A stretch of 64,000 nucleotides of DNA, taken from the NCBI GenBank assembly GCA_902619485.1, contig CACNEF010000001.1, positions 186,001 through 250,000 of the forward strand. The letters run 5' to 3'. Positions 33,480 through 41,246 of the stretch are shown piece after piece. Numbering within the stretch: position 1 is the first letter of the stretch; each line of letters begins with the position of its first letter. Both the position numbers and the translations under genes were made by a program. Under the pieces are notes generated by a model, which saw only the letters and a program-made list of their open reading frames with translations, was not told the DNA's origin and did no database searches. Source of the DNA: an uncultured SAR116 cluster alpha proteobacterium. Lineage in GTDB: Bacteria > Pseudomonadota > Alphaproteobacteria > Puniceispirillales > Marisalimonadaceae.

Positions 33480-34607
33480 TTAATTAATTTCACTAGCTAT
33501 TTTAGAGATTGTTCCTTTGCTAAATAAATTTCCGTATTTATAGTTTTCATCTACAGAAAACATAGTCAATATTGTGTTGTTAGTAGTATTAACTACATTG
33601 AAAAAACCCCCGTGACCTGTCATGGTTAACGTTGGAACGCCATTTACATTGTATACCCAAAATTGGTATCCATATTTGACACCTTCTCTTTTTGTTTCAA
33701 CTGCGTTTGTAATACCTTCTTTGTAAAATTTTCCTAAACAAGTGTCATTTATCATCTCATCATGAACAAATTGACCAAAGTTAGACCAATCTAATGCACT
33801 CATTGTCAACCTAGCTTGGGCAACTGTAATTCCTTTTTTATCTGAAACCCAATGCATGAATTTGTTTTTGCTAAATTTTTTAAAAGCGTTTTCATAAAAA
33901 ATTTGACTTGCTGGTTTGTTTGTTAATTCAGTAATCATAATAGAAAGAGCAAATGGGTCTGATGAAAAATAAAAATGTTTTGAACCTTGTTCTCTGTCAT
34001 TACCCTTTAAAATTGAAATAGCCTTAAGCATACTTGCTTTTCCTTCATAATTTCTCATGCCCATTGCCATTTGGTTCATCTTTCTTCTCAGCTTATAATC
34101 ATTTTGTATTGGCGCCACTCCACTATTCATCTGCAGTGTGTTTCTTATAGTTATTTTAGAGTATGGAGTTTGCTTGAGTAAAGGGGAATATTTACCTAAT
34201 TCATCATCTAATGACAAAATTTTACCGTTGCAAACAAGACTACCTATTGCCGTAGACAATGCTGTTTTTGCCATAGACATACCGTGCATTATTGTATTGC
34301 TATCAATATTTCTTTTTTTATTAAATCTTGTATACACTAAATCATTATTTTTTCTGATTAATGCAGCTAAATTGAATTTATCTTTAAAAATTTTATCAAA
34401 ATTTTCTTTTTTGAAATTGATACTATCAAGATTTTGTTTTTCACCATAACTATGAATATTTATTTTAAAAGGACCAAACTTTTTCGTTTCATGAACATCA
34501 AAATAAGGAACGATTTGACGTTTCCACATTTTTTTTGGACCATGGTCGGCTAATGAAACAAAACTTAAAGAAGAAAATATTACTATTGAAGATATTAATT
34601 TAAACAT
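33480..34607 (-). CDS. Exported serine hydrolase of the beta-lactamase/penicillin-binding fold
   Basis: An N-terminal signal peptide (about residues 1-20, LSFVSLA-DH) indicates export. The catalytic SxxK motif is Ser111-Met-Ala-Lys114 in HGMSMAKTALS. A YFSSDPFAL segment would supply the second-motif Tyr, and GHGGFF near the C-terminus is the third motif. The pattern resembles 6-aminohexanoate-dimer hydrolase and class C esterases more than true beta-lactamases, so it is probably an amidase or esterase of unknown substrate. AAAGGT precedes the ATG. The 375-base gap upstream holds island-border remnants. Confidence 0.83.
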   Translation of the reverse strand: MFKLISSIVIFSSLSFVSLADHGPKKMWKRQIVPYFDVHETKKFGPFKINIHSYGEKQNLDSINFKKENFDKIFKDKFNLAALIRKNNDLVYTRFNKKRNIDSNTIMHGMSMAKTALSTAIGSLVCNGKILSLDDELGKYSPLLKQTPYSKITIRNTLQMNSGVAPIQNDYKLRRKMNQMAMGMRNYEGKASMLKAISILKGNDREQGSKHFYFSSDPFALSIMITELTNKPASQIFYENAFKKFSKNKFMHWVSDKKGITVAQARLTMSALDWSNFGQFVHDEMINDTCLGKFYKEGITNAVETKREGVKYGYQFWVYNVNGVPTLTMTGHGGFFNVVNTTNNTILTMFSVDENYKYGNLFSKGTISKIASEIN

Positions 34608-34982
34608 AATTATGTACCTTTTAAATTACTATAAAATTAATTTAATCTAAGATTATTAAATTTTTATGAAGATATAAAATCTAATACAGAGTTAATCAAC
34701 CCAAATTATTACTCTTATTTCATAGAAACAAGTTATTGTATAAATATTTATTAATATCAGCACTTAAAAATTGGGTACTTTCTGGGTACAAATTATATTT
34801 ACATCATACTTAATAATTGATTTTATTTTATATTTTTAAATTGGCGGAGGGAACCTACTCATTATTCCATTTTAACCATCTGTTTTAATTAGATATTATA
34901 GAATGATATTTATTCAGTCTACAATTTATTCTACAAATTGTTTATTAAAAATTTATGTATGATTACTAACATTTTTTAATTT
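34608..34982. other. Intergenic stretch with island-border remnants
   Basis: No gene is seen in these 375 bases. The stretch contains the tandem TGGGTA pair and the tRNA-Ser-like 3' end described separately. A 7-base A/T inverted repeat (ACAATTT at 34921-34927 with AAATTGT at 34935-34941) is also present but lacks a T-run. Otherwise it is A/T-rich and featureless. Confidence 0.5.
34772..34853 (-). other. Candidate attachment-site remnant (tandem arm-like repeats plus tRNA-Ser-like 3' end)
   Basis: TGGGTA occurs at 34772-34777 and again at 34783-34788 (period 11). After 53 bases of A/T-rich sequence, TGGCGGAGGGAA at 34842-34853 resembles the complement of a tRNA-Ser 3' end with CCA. The same layout occurs at the real tRNA-Ser: TGGGTA at 40960 and 40972, a 54-base spacer, then TGGCGGAGAGGAA at 41032. 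I infer integrase arm-type sites next to a core site. No integrase gene remains in the window. Confidence 0.5.
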
Positions 34983-35285
34983 TTACTTAATACCTTCAAC
35001 CATAAGTATATTCGACGTAGAAGTATTAAATCTTATTTTTTTATAAGGCTTGTATTCCTCACTATTATACCAATCCATAGCAGCCTTTTTGTTTGGAAAT
35101 TTCACCAAGACTATTCTTGTGGGTGTCCAAAGCTTAGTTTCCAAAGCCTCTATTTCTCCACCACGAATAAGGTAATCTCCTCCGTAACTTTCAATCATTG
35201 GTTTTACTTTTTCCATGTATTTTTTGTATTCTTCTAAATCATGTATATCCACATCCCCAATCATATATACTGAATTGCTACTCAT
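34983..35285 (-). CDS. DUF1330-like small protein
   Basis: The 100-residue protein has the DUF1330 pattern: VYMIGDVDIHDLEEYKKYM at the start, a glycine turn ESYGGDYLIRGGEIEAL in the middle, then RIVLVKFPNKKAAMDWYNS and YKPYKKIRF. The fold is a ferredoxin-like dimer with no known reaction. AGGATAA precedes the ATG. It lies in a minus-strand run with the cupin and the next two small genes (gaps of 17-19 bases between the first three), which are therefore probably co-transcribed. Confidence 0.8.
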   Translation of the reverse strand: MSSNSVYMIGDVDIHDLEEYKKYMEKVKPMIESYGGDYLIRGGEIEALETKLWTPTRIVLVKFPNKKAAMDWYNSEEYKPYKKIRFNTSTSNILMVEGIK

Positions 35286-35302
35286 TTTATTTATCCTATC
35301 AA

Positions 35303-35713
35303 TTATTTAAATTTATCAAGTTCTTTAACTAAATCTGGCATTGAGATTAATTCATCTTGATCATCTCCCGATGAATGAACAACTACCCATATGCATTCTT
35401 TATCACTTTGATTAAAAGGAGCATGTGGTACATTCTCAGGAATAAATATTTGTTCCCCTTGTTTTACTAAAGTTTGTTTTTCTAATTTTTCACCATGAAA
35501 TAGTGTGCATTCTCCTTCAAGCATATACGCAATAGTTTCGATTTCTTTATGAATATGTGGTATTGAATGAACACCTGGTGGCATTGGAAGGATGTTCATA
35601 CACACTTTTTCTGAACCAGCTGTATTTCTTGAAACACCAGCATTATATGAAACACCTTGTAAACCAACATAAGTCTTACCTGGTTTAATAAGCTTTACGT
35701 TTTTACTTAACAT
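35303..35713 (-). CDS. Cupin-domain protein
   Basis: A 136-residue single-domain cupin. Motif 1 is seen around GVHSIPHIHKEIETIAYMLEGE (in part, residues 49-70), with His ligands and Glu; motif 2 is in IPENVPHAPFNQSD, with a His. It should bind a divalent metal in a small beta-barrel and may be an isomerase, dioxygenase or sensor. No signal peptide. It lies between DUF1330-like and DUF3764-like genes. Confidence 0.83.
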   Translation of the reverse strand: MLSKNVKLIKPGKTYVGLQGVSYNAGVSRNTAGSEKVCMNILPMPPGVHSIPHIHKEIETIAYMLEGECTLFHGEKLEKQTLVKQGEQIFIPENVPHAPFNQSDKECIWVVVHSSGDDQDELISMPDLVKELDKFK

Positions 35714-35731
35714 ATTACTTAGCTTTCATGA

Positions 35732-35992
35732 TTATTCATTATTCATTTTTGTGAGGGTATAAATTTCGTGTTCTAGCCCAAGTTTTGGAGCAATTTCTGG
35801 AATTCTTTCTGACATTACTTTTTCCATTTTTTCAGGATCAGTAATGGTTGCTTTAATCATAGCTGTATTTTCATTGACTTTTCCGACCAAATCATCTTTC
35901 ATAAATTGTTTTCTTAATTCTAAATCACCATCATAAACTGACTTCCACTCGTTATAAGAACAAGTAAATTTTGCTATAAAAAATATTTCCAT
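35732..35992 (-). CDS. DUF3764-like small protein
   Basis: The 86-residue protein begins IFFIAKFTCSYNEWKSVYDGD and continues with helices and a final strand, as in DUF3764-like proteins (a strand, a helix with W..V/I.D, then TAMIKATITDPEKMEKVM). It is another small ferredoxin-like fold without a known reaction. GAGGATAT precedes the ATG. Family assignment is tentative. Confidence 0.55.
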   Translation of the reverse strand: MEIFFIAKFTCSYNEWKSVYDGDLELRKQFMKDDLVGKVNENTAMIKATITDPEKMEKVMSERIPEIAPKLGLEHEIYTLTKMNNE

Positions 35993-36124
35993 ATTATATA
36001 TCCTCTAAAAATTAATAATTACATCTTATTATAAAGAAGTCTGCAAATCTCTAATTTAAAAATAGAAATAATTGCTATATTTATTGGCATTATGAGTTAA
36101 CTAGATAATAATTTGAATGTTATT

Positions 36125-36418
36125 CTAGACTTTATAGTATAAGTCAGGATTAATAATTCCTGTGTCTACAGTGACTTTACAAGAAAATCTATCTTCGTAA
36201 TCTTTGTTGAAATTTTTTATGTCAGATAAATGCTTTTTCAAGTTTTCTTGGTTATCAAAAGTAAAAATGCCTAATCCCTTATCAGGAGTTATATGAAAAG
36301 TTTTAAATTCTAAAAGGCCATTTAATGTTTTGGGGTCAAAATTATCGGCCATATATTGATGACCTACGTGCATTAATTTAGAATTTGAATATCTAACACT
36401 ACACACAATACAAAACAT
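36125..36418 (-). CDS. Unrecognised small protein, ferredoxin-like pattern
   Basis: A 97-residue protein that I cannot assign. It begins with a strand (MFCIVCSVRYSN), continues with a helix (MADNFDPKTLNGLLEFK), a strand GLGIFTFDN, a helix with QENLKKHLSDIKNFNKDY and a final strand (CKVTVDTGII). The pattern fits the dimeric alpha/beta-barrel type common in this region. A good GGAGATAT stands before the ATG. Confidence 0.55.
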   Translation of the reverse strand: MFCIVCSVRYSNSKLMHVGHQYMADNFDPKTLNGLLEFKTFHITPDKGLGIFTFDNQENLKKHLSDIKNFNKDYEDRFSCKVTVDTGIINPDLYYKV

Positions 36419-36492
36419 CTATATCTCCAACATCATATATTTAAGCTACTATGTTATTTACGAATAAATAAAATTCAATTGATAAATTAATT

Positions 36493-37641
36493 TTATATGG
36501 CGACTTTTTTGTAAAAATCTTGAATGTCTTTTATTAGAGAAGAGGGTTGCTCAAGAGCTGCAAAATGCCCACCTTTCTTCATTTCAGTCCAATGCACTAG
36601 ATTAAAAAGCCTTTCTACATAAGATTTAGGAGGCCACGTTAAAAACTCTTTTGGATAAACAGCACATCCAGTTGGAACTTCTACTTTTCTTCCTTCCTTA
36701 GAGAGAATTCGTCCTCCTTCTTTAACTCTGCCATAATAAATCCAAGATGACGTATTAAATGATTTAGTTAGAATATAGATCATAATATTGGTTAATAAAT
36801 CGTCTTTTTGGTATGTCAAATCTAGACTTCCATCTTTTAAATCAGACCAATAGTAAAATTTTTCTACTATCCAAGCAGCTACACCTAATGGGCTTTCCAT
36901 CATAGCGTAACTTAGTGTTTGAGGTTTAGTGCTTTGTATAGCAAAATATCCGCTTTGAGAGACATAATCTATATTAAATTGCTTTTCCCAACTTTTTTCT
37001 TCCTCTGTTTTTGGCCCATCTATATGTCTTGCTGGAAGCATGTTAATATGGATACCTTTACAATTTTTTGAGTGATCAAAACCAAGCCATGTAGAAATTG
37101 CACTACCCCAATCACCTCCTTGAGCAACATATCTTTCATAACCAAGGTTTTCCGTCATAAGTTTATTAAAAATCTCAGCAATTCTTCTTGGTCCAATCGG
37201 ATTAGCTGGTTTCCCAGAAAATGCAAAACCAGGAATAGAGGGCGCAATAATATCAAAACAAATTTCGTCTTTATTCCCAAATTTTTCTGGTTCACAAAGT
37301 GGTTCAATAATATCCAGAAATTCAACTATTGAGCCAGGCCATCCGTGAATTAAAATTAATGGGATAGCCTTCGGGGAAGAAGATTTTTTAAAAATAAAAT
37401 GAATATCAATATCATCTACTTTTGTTTTATAATTAGGCTGTTGATTTAATCTGAGCTCCTGAGATTCCCAATCATATTTCTTGGTCCAATAATCAGCTAA
37501 ATTCTTCATATAATCTATATTTGTTCCAAAAGACCAGCCACCTTCTTTAGGCATTTCATGCCATGGAAACATTTCAACTTTTTCTTTGATTTCCAATATT
37601 CTTTGTTTGGGATAGGATATTTTAAAAGGGTCTATTTTCAT
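36493..37641 (-). CDS. EHN-type epoxide hydrolase family protein
   Basis: A 382-residue alpha/beta hydrolase with the N-terminal EHN domain (residues 3-110) seen in juvenile-hormone and microsomal epoxide hydrolases. The oxyanion motif HGWPG is at 99-103 and the nucleophile is Asp177 in GGDWGS. Late GGHFAALEQP supplies the catalytic His. It probably opens an epoxide ring of a small or terpenoid compound. I start it at ATG 37641 (MKIDPFKISYP); the longer frame overlaps the racemase gene and adds residues unlike the family. Confidence 0.88.
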   Translation of the reverse strand: MKIDPFKISYPKQRILEIKEKVEMFPWHEMPKEGGWSFGTNIDYMKNLADYWTKKYDWESQELRLNQQPNYKTKVDDIDIHFIFKKSSSPKAIPLILIHGWPGSIVEFLDIIEPLCEPEKFGNKDEICFDIIAPSIPGFAFSGKPANPIGPRRIAEIFNKLMTENLGYERYVAQGGDWGSAISTWLGFDHSKNCKGIHINMLPARHIDGPKTEEEKSWEKQFNIDYVSQSGYFAIQSTKPQTLSYAMMESPLGVAAWIVEKFYYWSDLKDGSLDLTYQKDDLLTNIMIYILTKSFNTSSWIYYGRVKEGGRILSKEGRKVEVPTGCAVYPKEFLTWPPKSYVERLFNLVHWTEMKKGGHFAALEQPSSLIKDIQDFYKKVAI

Positions 37642-37682
37642 TTTAAAAATAAAATTCAGATAAAAATTAATAATATAAATAT

Positions 37683-38354
37683 TTAATTGACATTCAAGCG
37701 GAATAATTCTTCTACATGGATTTTTGCACAATCAATTAATTTAAAATCAACATTGTCTGATCGATAAATCAAGGCTAGGTCAGTCCCTCCAAGCATTATT
37801 GCATCGACCTTATTCTTACTAAGAAATTGATTACATGCTTTTTCAAATATTTCTTTTTGTTCATTATTTGCACAACCCAAAGTTGCCATTTCTGCATATG
37901 CTTCGTGCACTTTATCTAAGAGGTTATCCTCTGGTATAAATACTTCGGCTGATGTTATCATTGAATAAAATTTTGATACCATTACTGGTTTGGTACCAAT
38001 GATGCCAATTCTTTTATAACCCCTGTGTTTAATTTCTTTTTGCACGCAAGATAAAAGGTCTACAACTGGAAGCACAGATTTTTTCTTGAACTTTTCAACA
38101 CAGAAATGACCAGCGATAGAAGTAATAGCAACAAAGTTAGCTCCTGCTTTTTTTAATCTAAGCGTTAAATCATTATAGATTGCAACTTGTCCATCTTTGT
38201 TATCTTCCATTAAATTTTTAATTAGAGTTGGGGCATCAGCATGTACAATTGTCATGTCCAAATTCTTTTCTTCGGATGCAAATCTTTCTATCAAACTTCG
38301 ATAGTAAAAATCTGTTGCAGCAGGCCCAATACCACCAATTAAACCAATTTGCAT
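37683..38354 (-). CDS. Aspartate/glutamate racemase-family protein lacking both catalytic cysteines
   Basis: The start IGLIGGIGPAATDFYYRSLIE is a clear aspartate racemase signature. The two-lobed fold normally uses Cys in a CNTxH motif and another in GCTE. Here the first motif reads SIAGH (Ser79 in place of Cys, residues 79-83) and the second reads GGTD (Gly190 in place of Cys). It therefore cannot work by the usual two-base mechanism and may be a lyase, an isomerase of another type or a binding protein. GGAG precedes the ATG. It is followed by the epoxide hydrolase gene. Confidence 0.82.
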   Translation of the reverse strand: MQIGLIGGIGPAATDFYYRSLIERFASEEKNLDMTIVHADAPTLIKNLMEDNKDGQVAIYNDLTLRLKKAGANFVAITSIAGHFCVEKFKKKSVLPVVDLLSCVQKEIKHRGYKRIGIIGTKPVMVSKFYSMITSAEVFIPEDNLLDKVHEAYAEMATLGCANNEQKEIFEKACNQFLSKNKVDAIMLGGTDLALIYRSDNVDFKLIDCAKIHVEELFRLNVN

Positions 38355-38426
38355 AAAATTTTCTCCACATAATATATCTGATTTTAAGTATATTTCTTAA
38401 TTATGAATTATAAATCAAAATAAAAG

Positions 38427-39392
38427 CTAAAGGAAATTATAAACATTTTTATTAGTTACTAAAAGTAATACTATTGGAATTGTTAAAATACTAATTACAG
38501 TAGTAACAATTATAGCAGATGAAGTTTTTAAAACATATGCTTTATAATATTGAGAAACTGGAAATACGGTTGCAGCAACAGGTAAACAAGAGAAAATAAT
38601 TGCTACTTGCAACCACATTATATCAAGCATCTTAAGGCTATCTGATGACCAAAAAACAAATAATAAAATCACTAATAAAGGGTGCATAATTAACTTTATA
38701 AAACTTATAAATATTAGTTCTGAATATGCTTTTTCTACACTTTTACTAACTATTATAATCCCTATGGCAAATAAAGCCGTTGGGACAGCTGCTCCAGATA
38801 AAATGTTTAATGTCTCTTCAGTAATCTTTCCTAAATTAATTTCATAAAATGATAAAAATAAACCTATTACACAAGAAATAATTACTGGATTTTTTATTAT
38901 TGATTTCAATGCATTTATAAAATTTAAAAATCCTGAAGTGTTATTAAAATTAGTTGAGAAAACAGCAACTAAAGCTAAGACAAAAGCTATATCAAAAACT
39001 AAAATTATTGCAGCAGGAACAATTGCCTTTTGCCCAAAAAGTAATAAGACTAAAGGAAGCCCAATATAACCATAATTTGAATAAGTTGCATTTAAAGCAA
39101 ATACTGAATTTTCATTACTTTTAAGCTTAAATATAAACTTTGCAACCGTATAAGATAATATAAATATAATCAATGTAGCAATTTCAAATCTAACAATATA
39201 ATCAAAGTTTATAAGACCCTTAATTGGGTTCGCCATAATTGAAGTTATTATCATTGGAGGTAACGCTACGTAAAATGCAAAATTAGAAAATATTTGACTA
39301 CTTTTTTCATCAAATAAGCCTATGTATTTAGTAAATGCTCCTAATGCAATGATAGCGAAAAAAGATGCTGTTATACCTAAAATTCCAAACAT
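38427..39392 (-). CDS. AEC-family (auxin efflux carrier-like) transporter
   Basis: The 321-residue protein has about ten membrane segments in two blocks of five with a polar centre. NATYSNYGYIGLPLVLLLFG (in part, residues 102-121) is the typical AEC motif, and the C-terminal half repeats the pattern with FSCLPVAATVFPVSQYY. Bacterial members carry malate, malonate or related acids. It may import or export the substrate of the enzymes in the same region, but only position suggests it. Confidence 0.85.
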   Translation of the reverse strand: MFGILGITASFFAIIALGAFTKYIGLFDEKSSQIFSNFAFYVALPPMIITSIMANPIKGLINFDYIVRFEIATLIIFILSYTVAKFIFKLKSNENSVFALNATYSNYGYIGLPLVLLLFGQKAIVPAAIILVFDIAFVLALVAVFSTNFNNTSGFLNFINALKSIIKNPVIISCVIGLFLSFYEINLGKITEETLNILSGAAVPTALFAIGIIIVSKSVEKAYSELIFISFIKLIMHPLLVILLFVFWSSDSLKMLDIMWLQVAIIFSCLPVAATVFPVSQYYKAYVLKTSSAIIVTTVISILTIPIVLLLVTNKNVYNFL

Positions 39393-39476
39393 TTATAAAA
39401 TTAATTCTATTATTCAACTAAAAAATTTTTTGATATACTTAACATGTAAAGTAATTTAATGCCTCATTGAACCCTG

Positions 39477-39501
39477 GTCCGTGTTTCATGGACTACGGTC
39501 A
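39477..39501 (+). repeat. 25-nt hairpin repeat, copy 1
   Basis: GTCCGTG (39477-39483), loop TTT and CATGGAC (39487-39493) form a hairpin, followed by TACGGTCA. A second copy at 40840-40864 matches at 22 of 25 positions, and one of the three changes turns a G-T pair into an A-T pair, so pairing is kept. It lies 111 bases before the two-domain gene at 39613. Confidence 0.6.
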
Positions 39502-39612
39502 TTATAATTTAATATGCACAAAAATCCATCATTGTAATGAAATCTTAACAAAAAACTTTGATGATTAATATTCTTAGTTTCTAATTATAATTTATTTAAT
39601 GAAGAGGTAAAA

Positions 39613-40230
39613 ATGACTATCATTTCAAGACGGATACTAACGCCAATATTAGGTAAAAGTGATTTAGTATTAAAGCGGGCTAAATCCATGCAAGAAATAA
39701 TGACCAACCATGGTGCAAAGGCTAGAGTTGCAAGAATAGTTGCAGGTGATTTAGCGGGATCAATTCATTTAACTGCATCATATGAAAACATGGAAAAAGG
39801 TTGTAATTCATTTAACGAAATGTCACAAGATCCAGCTAGAATTGCTTTAATGAAAGAAAGACAAGATGATCCTGGAGGTCACTTAATAGGTCCTGAAGTT
39901 TTTAGAACAATATATGGTAATATTTCACCTGAGCATAATGTAATTATGATGAGAGAATATCAATTATCTAGAGATAATTTGTCTGAAGCTGTTCAAATCT
40001 TTCCTGAAATAGACGCTATTATAAAAGATGAAGATGCTTCTTTTATGGCAGTTGTACCCTTGTTAGCAACGAACATGGACAGATTAATTGCTTGTTATTA
40101 TTTTCGTGATATGTCCTCTATGGGAGAACAAATTGATAGAGTTGGTATGTCAGAAGAATTTCAAAAGATTGTTTTAAAAGCAAGTAATGCTGGAACATTA
40201 ATATCATCAAGGGTGTTATTAAATATATAA
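39613..40230 (+). CDS. Two-domain ferredoxin-like-fold protein, paralogue of the protein at 30385
   Basis: The 205-residue protein has two similar alpha/beta units (about 1-105 and 110-205). The segment HGAKARVARIVAGDLAGSI (residues 36-54) matches [19 protein letters not shown] in the protein at 30385. No cofactor or catalytic motif is visible and the family name is not known to me. A good GAAGAGG precedes the ATG. It is followed by another small gene at 40295 on the same strand. Two copies of one rare family in a short region suggest a shared pathway or duplication inside the island. Confidence 0.6.
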   Translation: MTIISRRILTPILGKSDLVLKRAKSMQEIMTNHGAKARVARIVAGDLAGSIHLTASYENMEKGCNSFNEMSQDPARIALMKERQDDPGGHLIGPEVFRTIYGNISPEHNVIMMREYQLSRDNLSEAVQIFPEIDAIIKDEDASFMAVVPLLATNMDRLIACYYFRDMSSMGEQIDRVGMSEEFQKIVLKASNAGTLISSRVLLNI

Positions 40231-40294
40231 TAAATAGCTATTATTTTAAATCTAGAAGAATAACATTTACTTATAATAAATAGGAGTAGTTTAA

Positions 40295-40669
40295 ATGTCA
40301 GAAGAAATAAGATGTATTAATTTAGGATATGTGGTTCCGAAAGAGAGTGCAGAAAAAGTTGAAAGTATTTTTAAAAAACACGCATCCTGGATGGAAGAGT
40401 TTTATTCAGAAAATAACAATGGTCAGGAGCACCTTTTAAATTCTTATTTCACTAAAGCAGCTGAATTTGTTGATCCAACTGATCCCTCAAAGGGCGAAAC
40501 TGGAAATATAGTTTTCACAATAAATGAGAGATTTACTTCATTAGAAAGTGTTCAACGTCACATAGAGAATGCTATGAAAAATGATTATTTTGAAGACTTT
40601 GGTAATATACTTCACGATTATGGAAAAGTTATTAGTCCTGGAGGTATGATTTATCACTCAATAAGGTGA
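40295..40669 (+). CDS. Unrecognised small protein, last gene of the island
   Basis: A 124-residue protein with no family I can name. It starts with a strand (IRCINLGYVVP), a helix (ESAEKVESIFKKHASWMEEFY), then strand TGNIVFTINERF and a helix LESVQRHIENAMKN, ending in strand GKVISPGGMIYHSI. The layout is that of a ferredoxin-like fold. AGGAG lies before the ATG. It is 64 bases after the two-domain protein gene and probably co-transcribed. Confidence 0.55.
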   Translation: MSEEIRCINLGYVVPKESAEKVESIFKKHASWMEEFYSENNNGQEHLLNSYFTKAAEFVDPTDPSKGETGNIVFTINERFTSLESVQRHIENAMKNDYFEDFGNILHDYGKVISPGGMIYHSIR

Positions 40670-41031
40670 GACATATACTGTAATAAAAAAATTTAAAGAA
40701 TAAACATATTAAAAAAATATTAAAGGAATAAGATAATGGATGTTTTTTTTAAATATTAAACATTTTATTTAGAAACGTTTATCTTTAATTTCAAACAGAT
40801 TACCTAACAGTAATCTTACCAACGTAACTACCAACACCAATCCATGTTCCATGGACTACGGTCAATGGGCAGACTACGCCCTGATTATTGGTTATTGTTG
40901 ATTAGGAAAAGGGTGCAGCAACCCCCAACAATATTTGAGTTTAAGATTACACTTTATTGTGGGTAGATTTGTGGGTAAAAAAAATGTTAAATATAAAAAT
41001 ATAATAATATCAATATATTAAATACATATTA
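40670..41031. other. Intergenic stretch with relics and structured sequence
   Basis: These 362 bases hold no intact gene. An orphan ribosome binding site (AAAGGAATAAG) precedes an ATG at 40736 that opens only seven codons before a stop, next to a run of eight T. The middle, 40832-40931, is richer in G/C and full of inverted repeats (described separately). The right end has the TGGGTA pair beside the tRNA-Ser. It looks like the decayed border of an integrated element. Confidence 0.55.
40832..40900. ncRNA. Candidate structured RNA (three-way junction) with repeat copy 2
   Basis: On either strand the sequence can fold into a three-way junction. The closing helix is CAACA/TGTTG plus CCAAT/ATTGG (40832-40841 with 40887-40900, a four-base bulge). 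It encloses the hairpin CCATG-TTC-CATGG (40842-40854) and the hairpin GGGC-AGACTAC-GCCC (40867-40881). A further hairpin, GGGT/ACCC at 40911-40924, follows. The alternative is a decayed gene end: on the minus strand an open frame ends ...VVHGTWIGVGSYVGKITVR. No known RNA family is recognised. Confidence 0.35.
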
Positions 41032-41039
41032 TGGCGGAG
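40960..41039 (-). other. Candidate attachment site at the tRNA-Ser 3' end
   Basis: TGGGTA at 40960-40965 and 40972-40977 (period 12) lie 54 bases from TGGCGGAG at 41032-41039, which is the complement of the tRNA-Ser 3' end including CCA. The layout repeats the one at 34772-34853. Tandem short repeats near a tRNA 3' end are what integrase arm-type sites look like. Function is inferred. Confidence 0.5.
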
Positions 41040-41121
41040 AGGAAGGGATTCGAACCCTTGAGAGGCGTTAACCCCAACACGCTTTCCAGGCGTGCGCCTT
41101 AAACCGCTCGGCCACCCCTCC
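41032..41121 (-). tRNA. tRNA-Ser(GGA)
   Basis: The complement folds as a class II tRNA of 90 bases. The acceptor arm GGAGGGG pairs with CCTCTCC (one wobble), the D-arm contains GGCCGAGCGGTTTAAGGC, and the anticodon loop is CTGGAAA with anticodon GGA (reads UCC and UCU). A long variable arm precedes the GGGTTCGAATCCC T-arm, and CCA is encoded. It marks the right border of the accessory region. Confidence 0.97.
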
Positions 41122-41246
41122 AAAAATTATAATTTTACATCAACATTTTTTCTCGAGCAAGGTAATATAAGTTATTATTATATTGAAATAATTTTTATAC
41201 GTTTTAGATTAAATTCATAATTATAAATGGACTTTATAAAGTGATA

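Noticed and set aside
34842-34853. A second tRNA gene at the TGGCGGAGGGAA site
   Set aside because: Only the 3' end resembles tRNA-Ser; no D-arm, anticodon arm or T-arm can be found in the flanking bases.
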